From assembly GCA_041394945.1 (NCBI GenBank), contig JAWKHH010000004.1:310001-374000 (forward strand): DNA of 64,000 nucleotides, read 5' to 3'. The notes beneath the pieces are model-generated. The model worked only from the letters and a program-made list of their open reading frames with translations. It ran no database searches and had not been told where the DNA came from. How positions within the stretch are numbered: position 1 is the stretch's first letter; each line of letters starts with the position of its first letter. The DNA comes from Bryobacteraceae bacterium (GTDB taxonomy: Bacteria > Acidobacteriota > Terriglobia > Bryobacterales > Bryobacteraceae). The translations under genes and the position numbers were made by a program. Below, piece after piece: positions 9,158 through 18,190 of the stretch.

Positions 9158-12100
9158 CTAAAATTGTATGCGTGCGCCCATCATGAATGACCGCTCATTC
9201 CGCGTGGACGTGATGCGCCCGAACGTCGCCGGCTGGTTGAACGACGTGCCCACGCCGTTCCACTGCGTGTGGTTGAAGAAGTTGAACCCGTCGGCGCGTA
9301 ATTCGATCTGGCGGCCTTCGGCAAGGGCGATGCGCTTCACGAACGAAATGTCCCATTGGTTCCAGCCGGGTCCACTGAACGGATTGCGGCCGAGGGCGGA
9401 GAACGTGCCGAGCGCGGGCGCGGAGAAGACGGATGGGTCGAACCAGCGGGTGATGGTGCGCTGGCCGTGGCCGATCACCGGATTGCCGTTGACTTCGGGG
9501 CGCTGCCCGGAAGAGCTGCCGACGCCTGCATTGTCGCGTCCGGCCAGTGGTTGGATGGGCATTCCGGTTCGGAGCGTGTAGATCGTGGACATCTGCCAGC
9601 CGCCAATCGTCTTGCTCAGCAGATTGTCGCCGTCCTTGAGGAACGGGATGTCCCAAACAGCGCTGCCGATGAAGTTGTGGGTGGCGTCGAGGCTGGCGCG
9701 GCCGCGCTGGCCGGAGAGGTCCTGCGAATTCGGCGCGAAGCCGTAGATGCCGCCGGAGAAGTCCGCGTTGTCGATGGTCTTCGAGAATGTGTAGGCGGTT
9801 TGGAACAGGAGGCCGTGCGCGTAGTTGCGATTGAGGCCGATCTGGAGGCCGTGGTAGTTGGCCGCGTAGCTCTGTTCGCGGTGGTTGATGACGGACCAGC
9901 CGGCGTATGGCCGCGCGGCGTTGGCGTTGCGCCGGCCCTGGGCGATCAAGGCGTCCGGCAGAGGCTGATTCAGGTCGCGGGTGCGCATCATGTGAATCGT
10001 GCGCGATCCGGCGTACCCGACCTCGAGCACGGTGCTGCTCGAGAGCCCGTGCTGGATGTTGAGGTTCCACTGCTGCGTGTACGGCGTGAGCTGATTCGTA
10101 TCGATGGAGCCAAGCGTAATCGGAAGGTCGAAATCGCGCGTCGTGCCGCCGGCCGGGTTGGAGAGCCGCGTGTTCTCGATGCTGACCAGCTCGGAGAACG
10201 GCGGATTGCCGGACATCAGGATGAACGCGCCAAGGATTTCCCGGCTGAAGAAGAGGCCGTAGCCGCCGCGGACAGCCGTCCGGCCGTTGCCGAAGACGTC
10301 GTAGGCGAAGCTGAAGCGCGGCGCGAAGTTCTTCTTCGATGTGCGCCAGAAGGGCTCCGGCTTCACGAGTCCGTTGAAGCGTTCGCCCGACCCGCGGATC
10401 ACTTGGCCGGAGGAGTTCACCGTGACCGCCTGGGCGGGGTTGTACTCGGAAGGCACGAACACACGGAAGCGGTCGTCAGGCTCGCTCGCCGGCGGGAAGT
10501 AGGACCACCGCAGACCGAGATTGAGCGTCAGCTTTCGAGTGGCCTTGAACGAGTCGTCGACGTAGAATTCTAGCGAGTTGCGCCGGTTGTCGTTGAAGGC
10601 TACCGTATCCGTTTCGCTGTAGTTCCAGGTTCTGCCGAGCAGCATGTCGGCGAAGGCGTCGCCGCCCGAAGTGGCGCCGGGCTGCCGTGTAAAGCGGCCG
10701 TCGAAGTTGAACGCGCCGAAGACGTTGGTGTTGGTCGGCTCGAACTTGATTTCGTAGGAATAGGCGAAGCCGGTCTTGATGGTGTGCTTGCCGTTGATCC
10801 AGGTGAAGTTGTCGCGGAGCTCGTAAATGGTCTGGTAGTTGGACCACGGCGCGCCGGGCGCCACCGACGCGTAGTTGGTAAGAGCGATGGTGGGTACACG
10901 ATCCGGCACACGGTCCAGGTTCAGGCTCGCCAGCGGATACGTTTGCTCGTTGTCCTGGAAGAGCTGGGGAACGTTGATGCCCCAGGTGGCGCCGCTCAAG
11001 TCCGGCGGAAACTGCATGATGCGGTTGTGCGAGCGGACCAGCGTCAGGTCCATGATCAGGTTCGGCCGGAACGTGGCGTTGTAGTTGGCGGTCATGTTCC
11101 GGGCAGGCGTGCGGTTCTCTTGGCGGAGGAAGTCGAAGCCGGACGACGTGGCGAAGTTGTTCAGCCGGAACTCCGGCGTATAGCGCCACATCACGCGGTG
11201 CGAATCGGAGAAGTTGTGGTCGACCCGGAAGTTCTTCTCGTTGGTGTCGTCCTTGCGGCCGACGAGCGCGGTCCAGTTGCGGCCGGCCGAGTCGAGGAAA
11301 TTGGGGTCGGGGTACATGCGCGCGTAGCCCTTGGCGTTGGCGTCGATGCGCGAAGAGGGGATAAGGTTGCCCGGAACCGGCATCCCGGTGTCGGGGTCGT
11401 AGATGGTGCGCCCGGTGGCGGAGAAGTCGCCGGCCTTGATGGCCGCCGTCGGAACGATGTTGAGGAAGTTCTGCTCGCGGCGTTCCTTGATCCAGCCGAG
11501 GAAGGCGAAGAAGAACGTCTTGTTGCGGCCGTCGTAGACCTTGGGAATGTACACGGGCCCGCCGACCGAGAAACCGAAATCGTTGCCCTTGAACGGCTCT
11601 CGCCGGGGCGAGAAGAAGTTCCGGGCGTTGAACTTGTCGTTGCGGTGGAACCAGTAGAGCGAGCCGTGAAGATCGTTGGTGCCGCCCTTGGTGATGACGT
11701 TGAACTGGCTGCCGCCGCCGATGCCGAACTCAGCCGAGTAGTTCCCGCGAATGGCGCGGAACTCGGCGACGGTTTCGATATTCGGCGCGAGCGGAGTGCC
11801 CCAGTTGCCGCCGGTGTCGATGTTGTATCCGCCGTCGAGCAGCCAGGCGTTGTGCGTGGGGCGGACGCCGTTAACCATCGAGCGGTTGTTGCGCCGGTCG
11901 TAGGGCGTGTCGGAAACGACGCCGGGCATCAGCAGCGCGAAGGGAAGCACGTTGCGGCCGCGCGAGGGAAGCTTGACCATGTCGCGGCCGTCGAGAAGCT
12001 GGCTGGTGGTTCCGCTGGCGACATTGACGGCGACGGCGGCGGCCTCGACGGTGACCTGGTCGACGACTTGCCCTACTTCCATCGAAAAGACGATGCGGCG

Positions 12101-12394
12101 GTTGTCGTTGACGCGCAGCGCGACGTCGGGAACGACCGCACGCTTGAATCCCTGCGCCTCGGCGGAGACTTCATAGGCGCCGATCGGGAGCAAAGTGATG
12201 GAAAACGTACCGGATTCGTCGCTGGTGGTTTGGTGAGTCCGGCCGGTGCCGAGGTTCTTGAGGCGAATGGTCGCCCCTGGGATGACGGCCGACGACGCGT
12301 CCTGGACGACGCCGAAAACGCCGGCGGTGACTTCCTGGGCAGAGAGCGGAAGGGCAATGATCAGCCCCCCAAGGAGAAGGGAAAGACGGTTCAT
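9158..12394 (-). CDS. TonB-dependent receptor with carboxypeptidase-regulatory-like domain, intact copy
   Basis: A 1078-residue outer-membrane receptor. Residues 1-19 form a signal peptide (MNRLSLLLGGLIIALPLSAQ), about 20-105 a CarboxypepD_reg domain, about 125-230 the plug, and the rest a beta-barrel ending GARIQF with the usual terminal aromatic. The ATG at 12394 is preceded by the shared leader AAGGGGGTCTTC and by a plausible promoter at 12437-12464. The gene lies directly upstream of its own decayed copy in the same orientation, and is clearly more distant from the receptor at 425-3892. The ligand cannot be inferred; the neighbouring sugar-phosphate isomerase, divergently transcribed, hints weakly at carbohydrate. 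Confidence 0.93.
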   Translation of the reverse strand: MNRLSLLLGGLIIALPLSAQEVTAGVFGVVQDASSAVIPGATIRLKNLGTGRTHQTTSDESGTFSITLLPIGAYEVSAEAQGFKRAVVPDVALRVNDNRRIVFSMEVGQVVDQVTVEAAAVAVNVASGTTSQLLDGRDMVKLPSRGRNVLPFALLMPGVVSDTPYDRRNNRSMVNGVRPTHNAWLLDGGYNIDTGGNWGTPLAPNIETVAEFRAIRGNYSAEFGIGGGSQFNVITKGGTNDLHGSLYWFHRNDKFNARNFFSPRREPFKGNDFGFSVGGPVYIPKVYDGRNKTFFFAFLGWIKERREQNFLNIVPTAAIKAGDFSATGRTIYDPDTGMPVPGNLIPSSRIDANAKGYARMYPDPNFLDSAGRNWTALVGRKDDTNEKNFRVDHNFSDSHRVMWRYTPEFRLNNFATSSGFDFLRQENRTPARNMTANYNATFRPNLIMDLTLVRSHNRIMQFPPDLSGATWGINVPQLFQDNEQTYPLASLNLDRVPDRVPTIALTNYASVAPGAPWSNYQTIYELRDNFTWINGKHTIKTGFAYSYEIKFEPTNTNVFGAFNFDGRFTRQPGATSGGDAFADMLLGRTWNYSETDTVAFNDNRRNSLEFYVDDSFKATRKLTLNLGLRWSYFPPASEPDDRFRVFVPSEYNPAQAVTVNSSGQVIRGSGERFNGLVKPEPFWRTSKKNFAPRFSFAYDVFGNGRTAVRGGYGLFFSREILGAFILMSGNPPFSELVSIENTRLSNPAGGTTRDFDLPITLGSIDTNQLTPYTQQWNLNIQHGLSSSTVLEVGYAGSRTIHMMRTRDLNQPLPDALIAQGRRNANAARPYAGWSVINHREQSYAANYHGLQIGLNRNYAHGLLFQTAYTFSKTIDNADFSGGIYGFAPNSQDLSGQRGRASLDATHNFIGSAVWDIPFLKDGDNLLSKTIGGWQMSTIYTLRTGMPIQPLAGRDNAGVGSSSGQRPEVNGNPVIGHGQRTITRWFDPSVFSAPALGTFSALGRNPFSGPGWNQWDISFVKRIALAEGRQIELRADGFNFFNHTQWNGVGTSFNQPATFGRITSTRNERSFMMGARIQF

Positions 12395-12406
12395 GAAGAC
12401 CCCCTT
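12395..12406 (-). promoter_or_regulatory. Shared translation-initiation leader of TonB receptor genes, copy 2
   Basis: The minus strand reads AAGGGGGTCTTC immediately before ATG 12394. It is identical in 11 of 12 bases to the leader before the GTG at 3892, although the rest of the two 5' regions differs. The G-run is spaced five bases from the start codon. Confidence 0.55.
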
Positions 12407-12436
12407 GTTGTTAATCTCGATCTTCGTGGATGATCA

Positions 12437-12464
12437 ATTGTACACTTTTCGCCGGAGCCCGCAA
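12437..12464 (-). promoter_or_regulatory. Candidate sigma-70 promoter for the intact TonB receptor
   Basis: On the minus strand, TTGCGG (12464-12459) and TACAAT (12442-12437) are 16 bases apart. The -10 matches five of six consensus bases and the -35 three of six. Transcription would start near 12430, giving a leader of about 36 bases that holds the GGGGG initiation site. The local sequence is AT-richer than its surroundings. Prediction by eye only. Confidence 0.4.
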
Positions 12465-12508
12465 GTGGAAATCCGCGGGAGGCCTGGCGCCGACTATAAT
12501 CCATAGGT

Positions 12509-13528
12509 ATGCAGCGCAGGACCCTCCTGGCCGCCGCGCCCGCAGCCGCCATGCCTCTCCCCGCACAGACCCCGGTCAAGTTCGGCATCGACTTGTTCTC
12601 GATCCGCTCCTCCGGCTGGACCCCGTTCCAGTACCTGGACTACTGCGCCAGACACAAGGCCAAGGTGGTCCACTTTTCTGAGATCCGCTTCATCGGCAGC
12701 CTGGAACCCGAAAATCTGAAAAGGGTCCGAGCGCACGCCGAGAAGCTCGGGATCGAACTCGAGATCGGGATGCGCTCCATTTGTCCCACTTCGTCGGCGT
12801 TTGACGCCAAACAGGGCACGGCCGAAGAGCAGCTCTCTCGGATGATCAACGCGGCCAGGATAGCCGGGTCGAACCTCGTCCGCGGCTTCCTCGGCACCAT
12901 GGCGGACCGCAAGGGCGACCTCCCTATCGAAGGCCATATCGAGAACGCCGTCAAGGTGTTGCGCAACGTCCGTTCGCGGGCGCGGGACGCCGGCGTCAAG
13001 ATCGCCATCGAAAACCACGCCGGGGATATGCAGGGGCGCGAGTTGAAGACCCTGATCGAAGGCGCCGGAAAGGATTTCGTCGGCGCCTGCATCGACTCGG
13101 GCAACCCGCTGTGGACGATTGAGGACCCGCACGTGACGCTCGACATTCTCCATCCCTACGTGCTCACCAGCCACATCCGTGATTCCATCGTTTGGCGCAC
13201 GCCCGAAGGCGCGTCGATGCGCTGGGTGCGCATGGGCGAGGGCAACGTCGATATCGACGGCTATGTCCGCAAGTTCCAGCAGTTGTGTCCCGGACGCGCG
13301 CTCTCGCTCGAGATCATCGTCACGCCGCCGCGCCCGTTTCCGTATCTCGAACCGAAGTTCTGGGATGGCTACCGGAACGTGCCGGCGTGGCAGTTCGCGC
13401 GATTCGTGGCGATCGCCGAGCGCGGCAAACCGTCGCCGGCGCCATCGAAACCCGACGATCCGGCAGCGCGGGAGCGCGAGGATCTCGAGGCCAGCATTCA
13501 ATACACACACCGGTTGTTGGGGCTATGA
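12509..13528 (+). CDS. Sugar phosphate isomerase/epimerase, xylose-isomerase-like TIM barrel, exported
   Basis: A 339-residue AP-endonuclease-2 family TIM barrel, similar to sugar-phosphate isomerases and epimerases. The N-terminus (MQRRTLLAAAPAAAMPLPAQ) is Tat-like with Arg-Arg at residues 3-4. Family features include the conserved ENHAGD segment near residue 170 and metal-ligand-like Glu and His residues further on (SCIDSGNPLW region, HIRDS near 226, EGNVDIDGY near 243). The substrate is not identifiable. Its last base pair overlaps the next gene in an ATGA junction (13525-13528), so the two are translationally coupled. It diverges from the TonB receptor at 12394. Confidence 0.85.
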   Translation: MQRRTLLAAAPAAAMPLPAQTPVKFGIDLFSIRSSGWTPFQYLDYCARHKAKVVHFSEIRFIGSLEPENLKRVRAHAEKLGIELEIGMRSICPTSSAFDAKQGTAEEQLSRMINAARIAGSNLVRGFLGTMADRKGDLPIEGHIENAVKVLRNVRSRARDAGVKIAIENHAGDMQGRELKTLIEGAGKDFVGACIDSGNPLWTIEDPHVTLDILHPYVLTSHIRDSIVWRTPEGASMRWVRMGEGNVDIDGYVRKFQQLCPGRALSLEIIVTPPRPFPYLEPKFWDGYRNVPAWQFARFVAIAERGKPSPAPSKPDDPAAREREDLEASIQYTHRLLGL

Positions 13529-14427
13529 AGTACGCAATTCCATTTCTCGCCGCGGTTCCTCTGTTTGCCGACTTGGTGGCCGAAGTCCGTTCGGACATCG
13601 CGCAGGGCAACTTCAAACAAGGCGAACAGCGGGTGGCGGCTTTCCGCAAGGCCAACGGCGCGTCGCCGGAGATGATCCTCGCGCTTTCCTGGCTCGGCCG
13701 CGGCGCGCAGGCGGCCCGGAAATGGGACGACGCCGAGCGGTTTGCCGCGCAGACGCGTGAACTCTGCCTGGAGGCGCTGAAGATGCGCAAGCTCGACGAG
13801 GAGCCCCGCCTTCCCACCGCCCTGGGCGCGTCGATCGAAGTCGCCGCGCACACAATGGCGGCTCGCGGAGGGCGTTCCGAGGCGGTCGCGTTCCTGCAGG
13901 GTGAGGTGATGCGCTGGCACGCCACGTCGATCCGCGCTCGCACGCAGAAGAATCTGCACCTGTTGAGCCTGGAAGGCAAGCCGGCCCCGAAGCTCGAACT
14001 GGCGAAATACCTGGGTCCGAAGCCGCCGACCTTCGCGGAACTCAAGGGCAGGCCCGTGCTGCTCTTCTTTTGGGCGCACTGGTGCTCGGACTGCAAATCG
14101 CAGGGCCCGGTTCTCAGCAAGCTGCAACAGGAGTTCGCGTCGAAAGGCCTGGTGGTGATGGGGCCTACGCAGCGCTACGGCTACATCGGATCGCAAGACG
14201 TTGGGCCCGAGGAAGAAATCCGGTTCATTGACCTGATCCGCCAGGAGCGCTACGGCTACCTCGAAATGGCCTGTCCGGTGAGCGAGGAGAATTTCAAGGC
14301 ATACGGGTCCAGCAGTTCGCCGACGCTGGTGGTGATTGACCGTGCCGGCGCCGTGGCGCTCTACCATCCGGGCAAGATGACATACGAAGAACTGCTGCCG
14401 GTGATCCGCAAGGTGACCGGTAGTTGA
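13525..14427 (+). CDS. Secreted TlpA-like thioredoxin-fold protein with helical N-terminal domain
   Basis: A 300-residue protein: short signal peptide (MKYAIPFLAAVPLFA), a helical, TPR-like region to about residue 150, then a thioredoxin/AhpC-TSA fold. The active-site motif is visible as HWCSDC at about residues 188-193, so a CxxC redox pair is retained. The later SSSPTLVVID corresponds to the cis-Pro loop. It probably acts as a periplasmic disulfide reductase or redox sensor. The ATG overlaps the stop of the isomerase gene (ATGA), so the true start is 13525, not the longer in-frame extension upstream. The partner substrate is unknown. Confidence 0.85.
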   Translation: MKYAIPFLAAVPLFADLVAEVRSDIAQGNFKQGEQRVAAFRKANGASPEMILALSWLGRGAQAARKWDDAERFAAQTRELCLEALKMRKLDEEPRLPTALGASIEVAAHTMAARGGRSEAVAFLQGEVMRWHATSIRARTQKNLHLLSLEGKPAPKLELAKYLGPKPPTFAELKGRPVLLFFWAHWCSDCKSQGPVLSKLQQEFASKGLVVMGPTQRYGYIGSQDVGPEEEIRFIDLIRQERYGYLEMACPVSEENFKAYGSSSSPTLVVIDRAGAVALYHPGKMTYEELLPVIRKVTGS

Positions 14428-14484
14428 AACCGGCCGCCTGGCGCGGCCATCTAACATGCTGGGTATGTGTGTAGGAGGCGACCG

Positions 14485-14829
14485 GTGAAGACTGCGGTTG
14501 CGGTGATCGTGGCCGCGTTCCTGTTGGCAGTCCTCTGGAAGGGGGCACAACTGGCGCTCAGCGCCTGGAGGAATCGAATGAACATTCGCGCTCTCGTGGC
14601 AGGATTGATGACCGCCGCCTACGCGGTGAGCCCGATCGACTTGATTCCGGACGTCTTCTTCGGCATCGGATGGCTTGACGATCTCGTGGTCATCCTGGTC
14701 GCGTATCTATACATCCGGCGCATGCTGCAGCAGGATAGTTCTCCGAAGCCTGTGGCGCGGCATCCGGAAGGTCCGCACCGGTCGACGGCGTCGCAGACGA
14801 CGATCGAAGTGGTTCCGGATTCGCGTTAG
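14485..14829 (+). CDS. DUF1232 (YkvA-like) small membrane protein
   Basis: A 114-residue protein with an N-terminal membrane helix (VAVIVAAFLLAVLW) and the DUF1232 core (ALVAGLMTAAYAVSPIDLIPDVFFGIGWLDDL, about residues 35-68), with the characteristic Y..SPIDLIPD sequence, followed by a second hydrophobic stretch and a polar tail. The biochemical role of this family is not established. The start GTG 14485 is chosen because AGGAGG (14473-14478) lies six bases before it; the in-frame GTG at 14467 lacks such a site. It stands alone between the thioredoxin gene and the converging HDOD gene. Confidence 0.8.
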   Translation: MKTAVAVIVAAFLLAVLWKGAQLALSAWRNRMNIRALVAGLMTAAYAVSPIDLIPDVFFGIGWLDDLVVILVAYLYIRRMLQQDSSPKPVARHPEGPHRSTASQTTIEVVPDSR

Positions 14830-14837
14830 GCAGCCGG

Positions 14838-15719
14838 CTAGTCGAAGAATCCGCGCATCGTTTCGAACTCGAGGTCGAACCGTTCGAGGATGCTGTTGGC
14901 CTGGGCCGCCAGACCGATCGACTCCAGAAGCTCCACCGGCGTACCGTGCGGCATCCGGAACCAGGACTGAACATGGATCCCCTGGCGCGACACAATGGCG
15001 TCGGCGGCGGCCACGATGCCGCCCAGGCTGCGTAGGGAAGGTTCGGTGTGGTGCTCGGCGGCCGCCGCCACGATGGGCCTCGGCAGGTTCCAGACGCCCA
15101 ACGTTTCGGCCGACAACTCGGCGTGGGTGACGCCGATTATCTCCATCTCGCACTCCAGATGCGAGAGTGTGCCTTCGCAATACCGCGCGCGGATTTGATC
15201 GTACTCCTCCGGGAGCGCAGAAGCTTCGAGCAGCATCCCGATGTTCTGCAGCAGGCCGGCCGCGAAGCCGCCCTCGGGATATTCGACGGTGCTTTCGGCA
15301 GCGATCAGATCCGCAACCACCGCGCTCGCCAATCCATGGAGGTTGAACTCCTTGGACGACCAGCCCGCGGCGAACTTCTGCGAGTTCCACATTCGCGCGA
15401 GCGACCAGGTCATCGCCGCGTTGCGCAGCTTGGCCAGCCCGAGGATCGACACCCCGTGCCGGACCGAATTCACCGTGCCGCGGCGCGAGTATGCCGCCGA
15501 GTTGACCAGCCGCAATACGTTTCCGGCGAGAACGGTGTCCTTCTCGACGAGGTCCCCCAACTGCGCGAATGAGACGTTCTCATCCGCCATCGACGCGATC
15601 AGCTTGTTCAGCACCGGCGAGAACGCCGGCAGCCGGTTGATTACCTTCGCGGCCCGCTGCCGGTGGGGGTTGTCGGCCGCCGCGGGTGGTCTCGAGAGAG
15701 TGGAAACTGTCGTGCTCAT
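14838..15719 (-). CDS. HDOD domain protein, signal transduction
   Basis: A 293-residue protein made almost entirely of one HDOD domain (about residues 25-225), a non-catalytic relative of HD phosphohydrolases found in signalling and chemotaxis proteins. Diagnostic stretches are VLAGNVLRLVNSAAYSRRGTVNSVRHGVSILGLAKLRN (about 63-100) and the GLLQNIG segment near 160 where true HD enzymes carry His-Asp. No receiver, GGDEF or EAL partner domain is present, and no membrane segment. Such proteins usually bind a partner or second messenger, and none is encoded next door. It converges with the DUF1232 gene and diverges from the ABC ATPase gene with about 50 bases between starts. Confidence 0.85.
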   Translation of the reverse strand: MSTTVSTLSRPPAAADNPHRQRAAKVINRLPAFSPVLNKLIASMADENVSFAQLGDLVEKDTVLAGNVLRLVNSAAYSRRGTVNSVRHGVSILGLAKLRNAAMTWSLARMWNSQKFAAGWSSKEFNLHGLASAVVADLIAAESTVEYPEGGFAAGLLQNIGMLLEASALPEEYDQIRARYCEGTLSHLECEMEIIGVTHAELSAETLGVWNLPRPIVAAAAEHHTEPSLRSLGGIVAAADAIVSRQGIHVQSWFRMPHGTPVELLESIGLAAQANSILERFDLEFETMRGFFD

Positions 15720-15771
15720 GGTACCTTCCGACTATCCATATCGGTAAGCTGGGGGCCTGTATGATGGGAGT

Positions 15772-16584
15772 GTGATGGAGGAAGCTCCTTTTCGCGAGGA
15801 AGCCCAGGACGCTGATCCGCCGGGCTCGCCTTCCCCGCCATCGGCCGCTATCCGGCTCAACAACCTGCGCAAGGTCTACGGCGCCAAGGCTGCCGTCGAC
15901 GGCCTCTCGCTCGAAGTTCCCCTGGGCTGTTTCTACGGGTTCCTTGGGCCCAACGGCGCCGGAAAAACCACCACCATCAAGATGCTGATGGGGCTCGCTC
16001 CGCCGACTTCCGGCGCCATCGAACTCCTCGGCCTGCCGATGCCGGCCCGCTCCCGGGAAATCCGAGCCCGCATCGGACTGGTGCCCGACGAATCTCTCCT
16101 GTTCGACCATCTCACCGGGCTCGAATTCGTCGAATTCGTGGGGCGCATGTACGGGCTCGATCGCGCCATCGCCCGCGACCGCGCCCGCGAGCTGCTCTCC
16201 CTGTTCGAACTCGACGCCGCGCCGCGCAAACTGATCGCCGAGTACTCCAAGGGAATGCGGAAACGGGCCGCCATGGCCGCCTCGCTCATCCATCGGCCGC
16301 AGCTTTTCCTCATGGACGAGCCGTTCGAGGGCGTGGACGCCGTGGGCGCCCGCCTCATGAAGGATATTCTTCTCGATCAGGTCCGCCGCGGCGCGACCAT
16401 CTTCCTGACCTCGCACGTCCTCGAAGTTGTGGAGCGGCTCTGTTCCCGCGTCGCGATCATCTCGGAAGGCCGGCTGGTGCTCGAAGCCGAGATGGACGAC
16501 GTCCGCCGCGGCGAAGGGACGCTCGAAGACGCATTCGTGCGGCTGGTGGGTGCTGAACGGGGCGTCGGCCCGGAGTGGCTCTAG
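15772..16584 (+). CDS. ABC transporter ATP-binding protein (ABC-2 exporter)
   Basis: A 270-residue nucleotide-binding subunit. Visible motifs: Walker A GPNGAGKTT (residues 59-67), signature YSKGMRKR (158-165), Walker B LFLMDEP (178-184) and the H-loop THVL-type TSHVLEV (about 210). The first 27 residues are an acidic, Pro-rich extension. The start may be GTG 15772 or the adjacent ATG 15775. The permease gene follows after seven bases, so the two form one exporter. This NatA/CcmA-like subfamily often serves drug, lipid or ion export; the substrate here is unknown. Confidence 0.92.
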   Translation: MMEEAPFREEAQDADPPGSPSPPSAAIRLNNLRKVYGAKAAVDGLSLEVPLGCFYGFLGPNGAGKTTTIKMLMGLAPPTSGAIELLGLPMPARSREIRARIGLVPDESLLFDHLTGLEFVEFVGRMYGLDRAIARDRARELLSLFELDAAPRKLIAEYSKGMRKRAAMAASLIHRPQLFLMDEPFEGVDAVGARLMKDILLDQVRRGATIFLTSHVLEVVERLCSRVAIISEGRLVLEAEMDDVRRGEGTLEDAFVRLVGAERGVGPEWL

Positions 16585-16591
16585 GTCCGGC

Positions 16592-18190
16592 ATGCGCCAC
16601 GCTCGCACCATCCTCTGGGCGCAGTGGCGCACGCTCGTCAACTTCGCGTCGCGCGGCGGCAACACGGCGGCGATCGTCTTCTCCACCGTCACCTATTTCG
16701 CCTGGTACGGTTTCGCCTTCATCGCCTCCATTCTCACGGCGAAGGCCGTCACGATGGCCACCACTCCAGGCGACCTGGTGAATGCGGCCGGACCGGCGCT
16801 GCTTGCCATGTTCGGCTATTGGCAGATCGTACCGATCCTGGTTGCTTCCACCGGCGCCTCGCTCGACCTCCGCCGCCTCGCCGTCTATCCGGTTACCCAC
16901 GGCGAGTTGTTCCGTCTCGAGGTTCTGCTCCGTCTCTCCACCGGCATCGAGATGCTGCTGCTCGTCTGCGGCGCCGCCGCTGGAATCCTGCTCAACCCGG
17001 CCCTGCCGAACGCCGCAGCCCTGGCGTTCGTTCCGTGGATTCTGTTCAACCTGTTCCTCGCCGCGGGCCTCCGTAACCTCCTCTCCCGCCTTATGGCTCG
17101 CCGTGGCGCGCGCGAAGTGGCCATCCTTGGGCTCGCGATGCTCCTCGCGCTGCCGCAACTGCTGATCGTCGCCGGGGTCCCCCCTGCCATTGAGGAATTC
17201 TTCCGCCGCGCCGCGCTCGACTGGTGGCCCTGGTACATCACGGCCCGGTTGTTGTTTTCTCCGTTCGAGTGGACGACGGCCCTCGCCCTGGCCGGCTGGA
17301 CCGGCGCGGCCTACTGGTTCGGCCGCAATCAATTCGAACGCAGTTTCCGCTTCGATTCCGAGGCCGCCCTGGCAACGCCAGCCGCCGCTTCCGCTTCGTC
17401 GTGGGTGGACCGGATCTTCCGGCTCCCGGGCCTGCTGCTCCCGGACCCGATCGCCGCCATGGTCGAAAAGGAACTCCGCTTCCTCAGCCGGGCCCCCCGG
17501 TTCCGGCTGGTATTCTTCATGGGGTTCTCCTTCGGCCTCATTATCTGGCTGCCGCTGGCCATGCGCGGCTCCCCGGAGGGCTTCTTCGCCTCCAACTACC
17601 TCACCTTCGTCACCGTCTACGCGTTGATGTTGCTGGGCGAGGTGTCCTTTTGGAATACCTTCGGCTTCGATCGCGCCGCTTCCCAGCTCTACTTCCTGGC
17701 GCCGGTGCCCTTCGCGCGCGTGCTTGCGGCGAAGAATATCGCCGCCGGCATCTTCGTGTTCCTCGAGATCAGCGCCGTGGCCGCAGTGTGCGCGCTGCTC
17801 CGGATGCCGCTTTCGGGGGCGAAGCTCGCGGAGTGCTTCGCGGTGGCCCTGGTGCTGACGTTGTTCCTGCTCGGCGTGGGCAACCTCGGATCCACCTACT
17901 ACCCACGCCCCATCGACCCCACTCACTCGTGGAAGTCCGCCTCGGGCGGCAAGTTTCAGGCGCTCCTGATGATCCTGTACCCGCTGCTGGCCTTTCCCGT
18001 GGGGCTCGCCTACATGGCTCGATTCGCCTTCGAGGCCGATTGGGCCTTCTACGGCGTCCTAGCCGTTGGCGCCGCCGTCGGACTGCTCTTCTACTGGGTG
18101 GCGATGGAGAGCGCGGTGGAAGCGGCCGAACGGAGGCGGGAAGCGCTGATCGAAACGCTGAGCCGCACCGACGGTCCGCTCTCAGCCTGA
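16592..18190 (+). CDS. ABC-2 type transporter permease
   Basis: A 532-residue polytopic membrane protein with roughly ten to twelve hydrophobic segments spread over two halves (about residues 25-240 and 330-515), linked by a hydrophilic part containing DRIFRLPGLLLPDPIAAMVEKELRFLSRAPRFR. It is the membrane partner of the preceding ATPase. ATG 16592 follows the ATPase stop by seven bases and is preferred to the longer upstream frame, which overlaps the ATPase gene. The size fits a fused or single large ABC-2 exporter subunit, with a homodimer possible. No substrate clue in the surroundings. Confidence 0.85.
   Translation: MRHARTILWAQWRTLVNFASRGGNTAAIVFSTVTYFAWYGFAFIASILTAKAVTMATTPGDLVNAAGPALLAMFGYWQIVPILVASTGASLDLRRLAVYPVTHGELFRLEVLLRLSTGIEMLLLVCGAAAGILLNPALPNAAALAFVPWILFNLFLAAGLRNLLSRLMARRGAREVAILGLAMLLALPQLLIVAGVPPAIEEFFRRAALDWWPWYITARLLFSPFEWTTALALAGWTGAAYWFGRNQFERSFRFDSEAALATPAAASASSWVDRIFRLPGLLLPDPIAAMVEKELRFLSRAPRFRLVFFMGFSFGLIIWLPLAMRGSPEGFFASNYLTFVTVYALMLLGEVSFWNTFGFDRAASQLYFLAPVPFARVLAAKNIAAGIFVFLEISAVAAVCALLRMPLSGAKLAECFAVALVLTLFLLGVGNLGSTYYPRPIDPTHSWKSASGGKFQALLMILYPLLAFPVGLAYMARFAFEADWAFYGVLAVGAAVGLLFYWVAMESAVEAAERRREALIETLSRTDGPLSA

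Noticed and set aside
10784..12433. Plus-strand 549-codon open frame opposite the intact TonB receptor
   Set aside because: It is a GC-driven antisense shadow: Val-, Gly- and Arg-rich with no domain, no ribosome site, and the minus-strand frame is a clear receptor with homologous copy.
13192..13524. Upstream in-frame extension of the thioredoxin-like protein
   Set aside because: It overlaps the isomerase gene in a different frame and lacks coding character; the ATGA overlap at 13525 gives a proper signal peptide.
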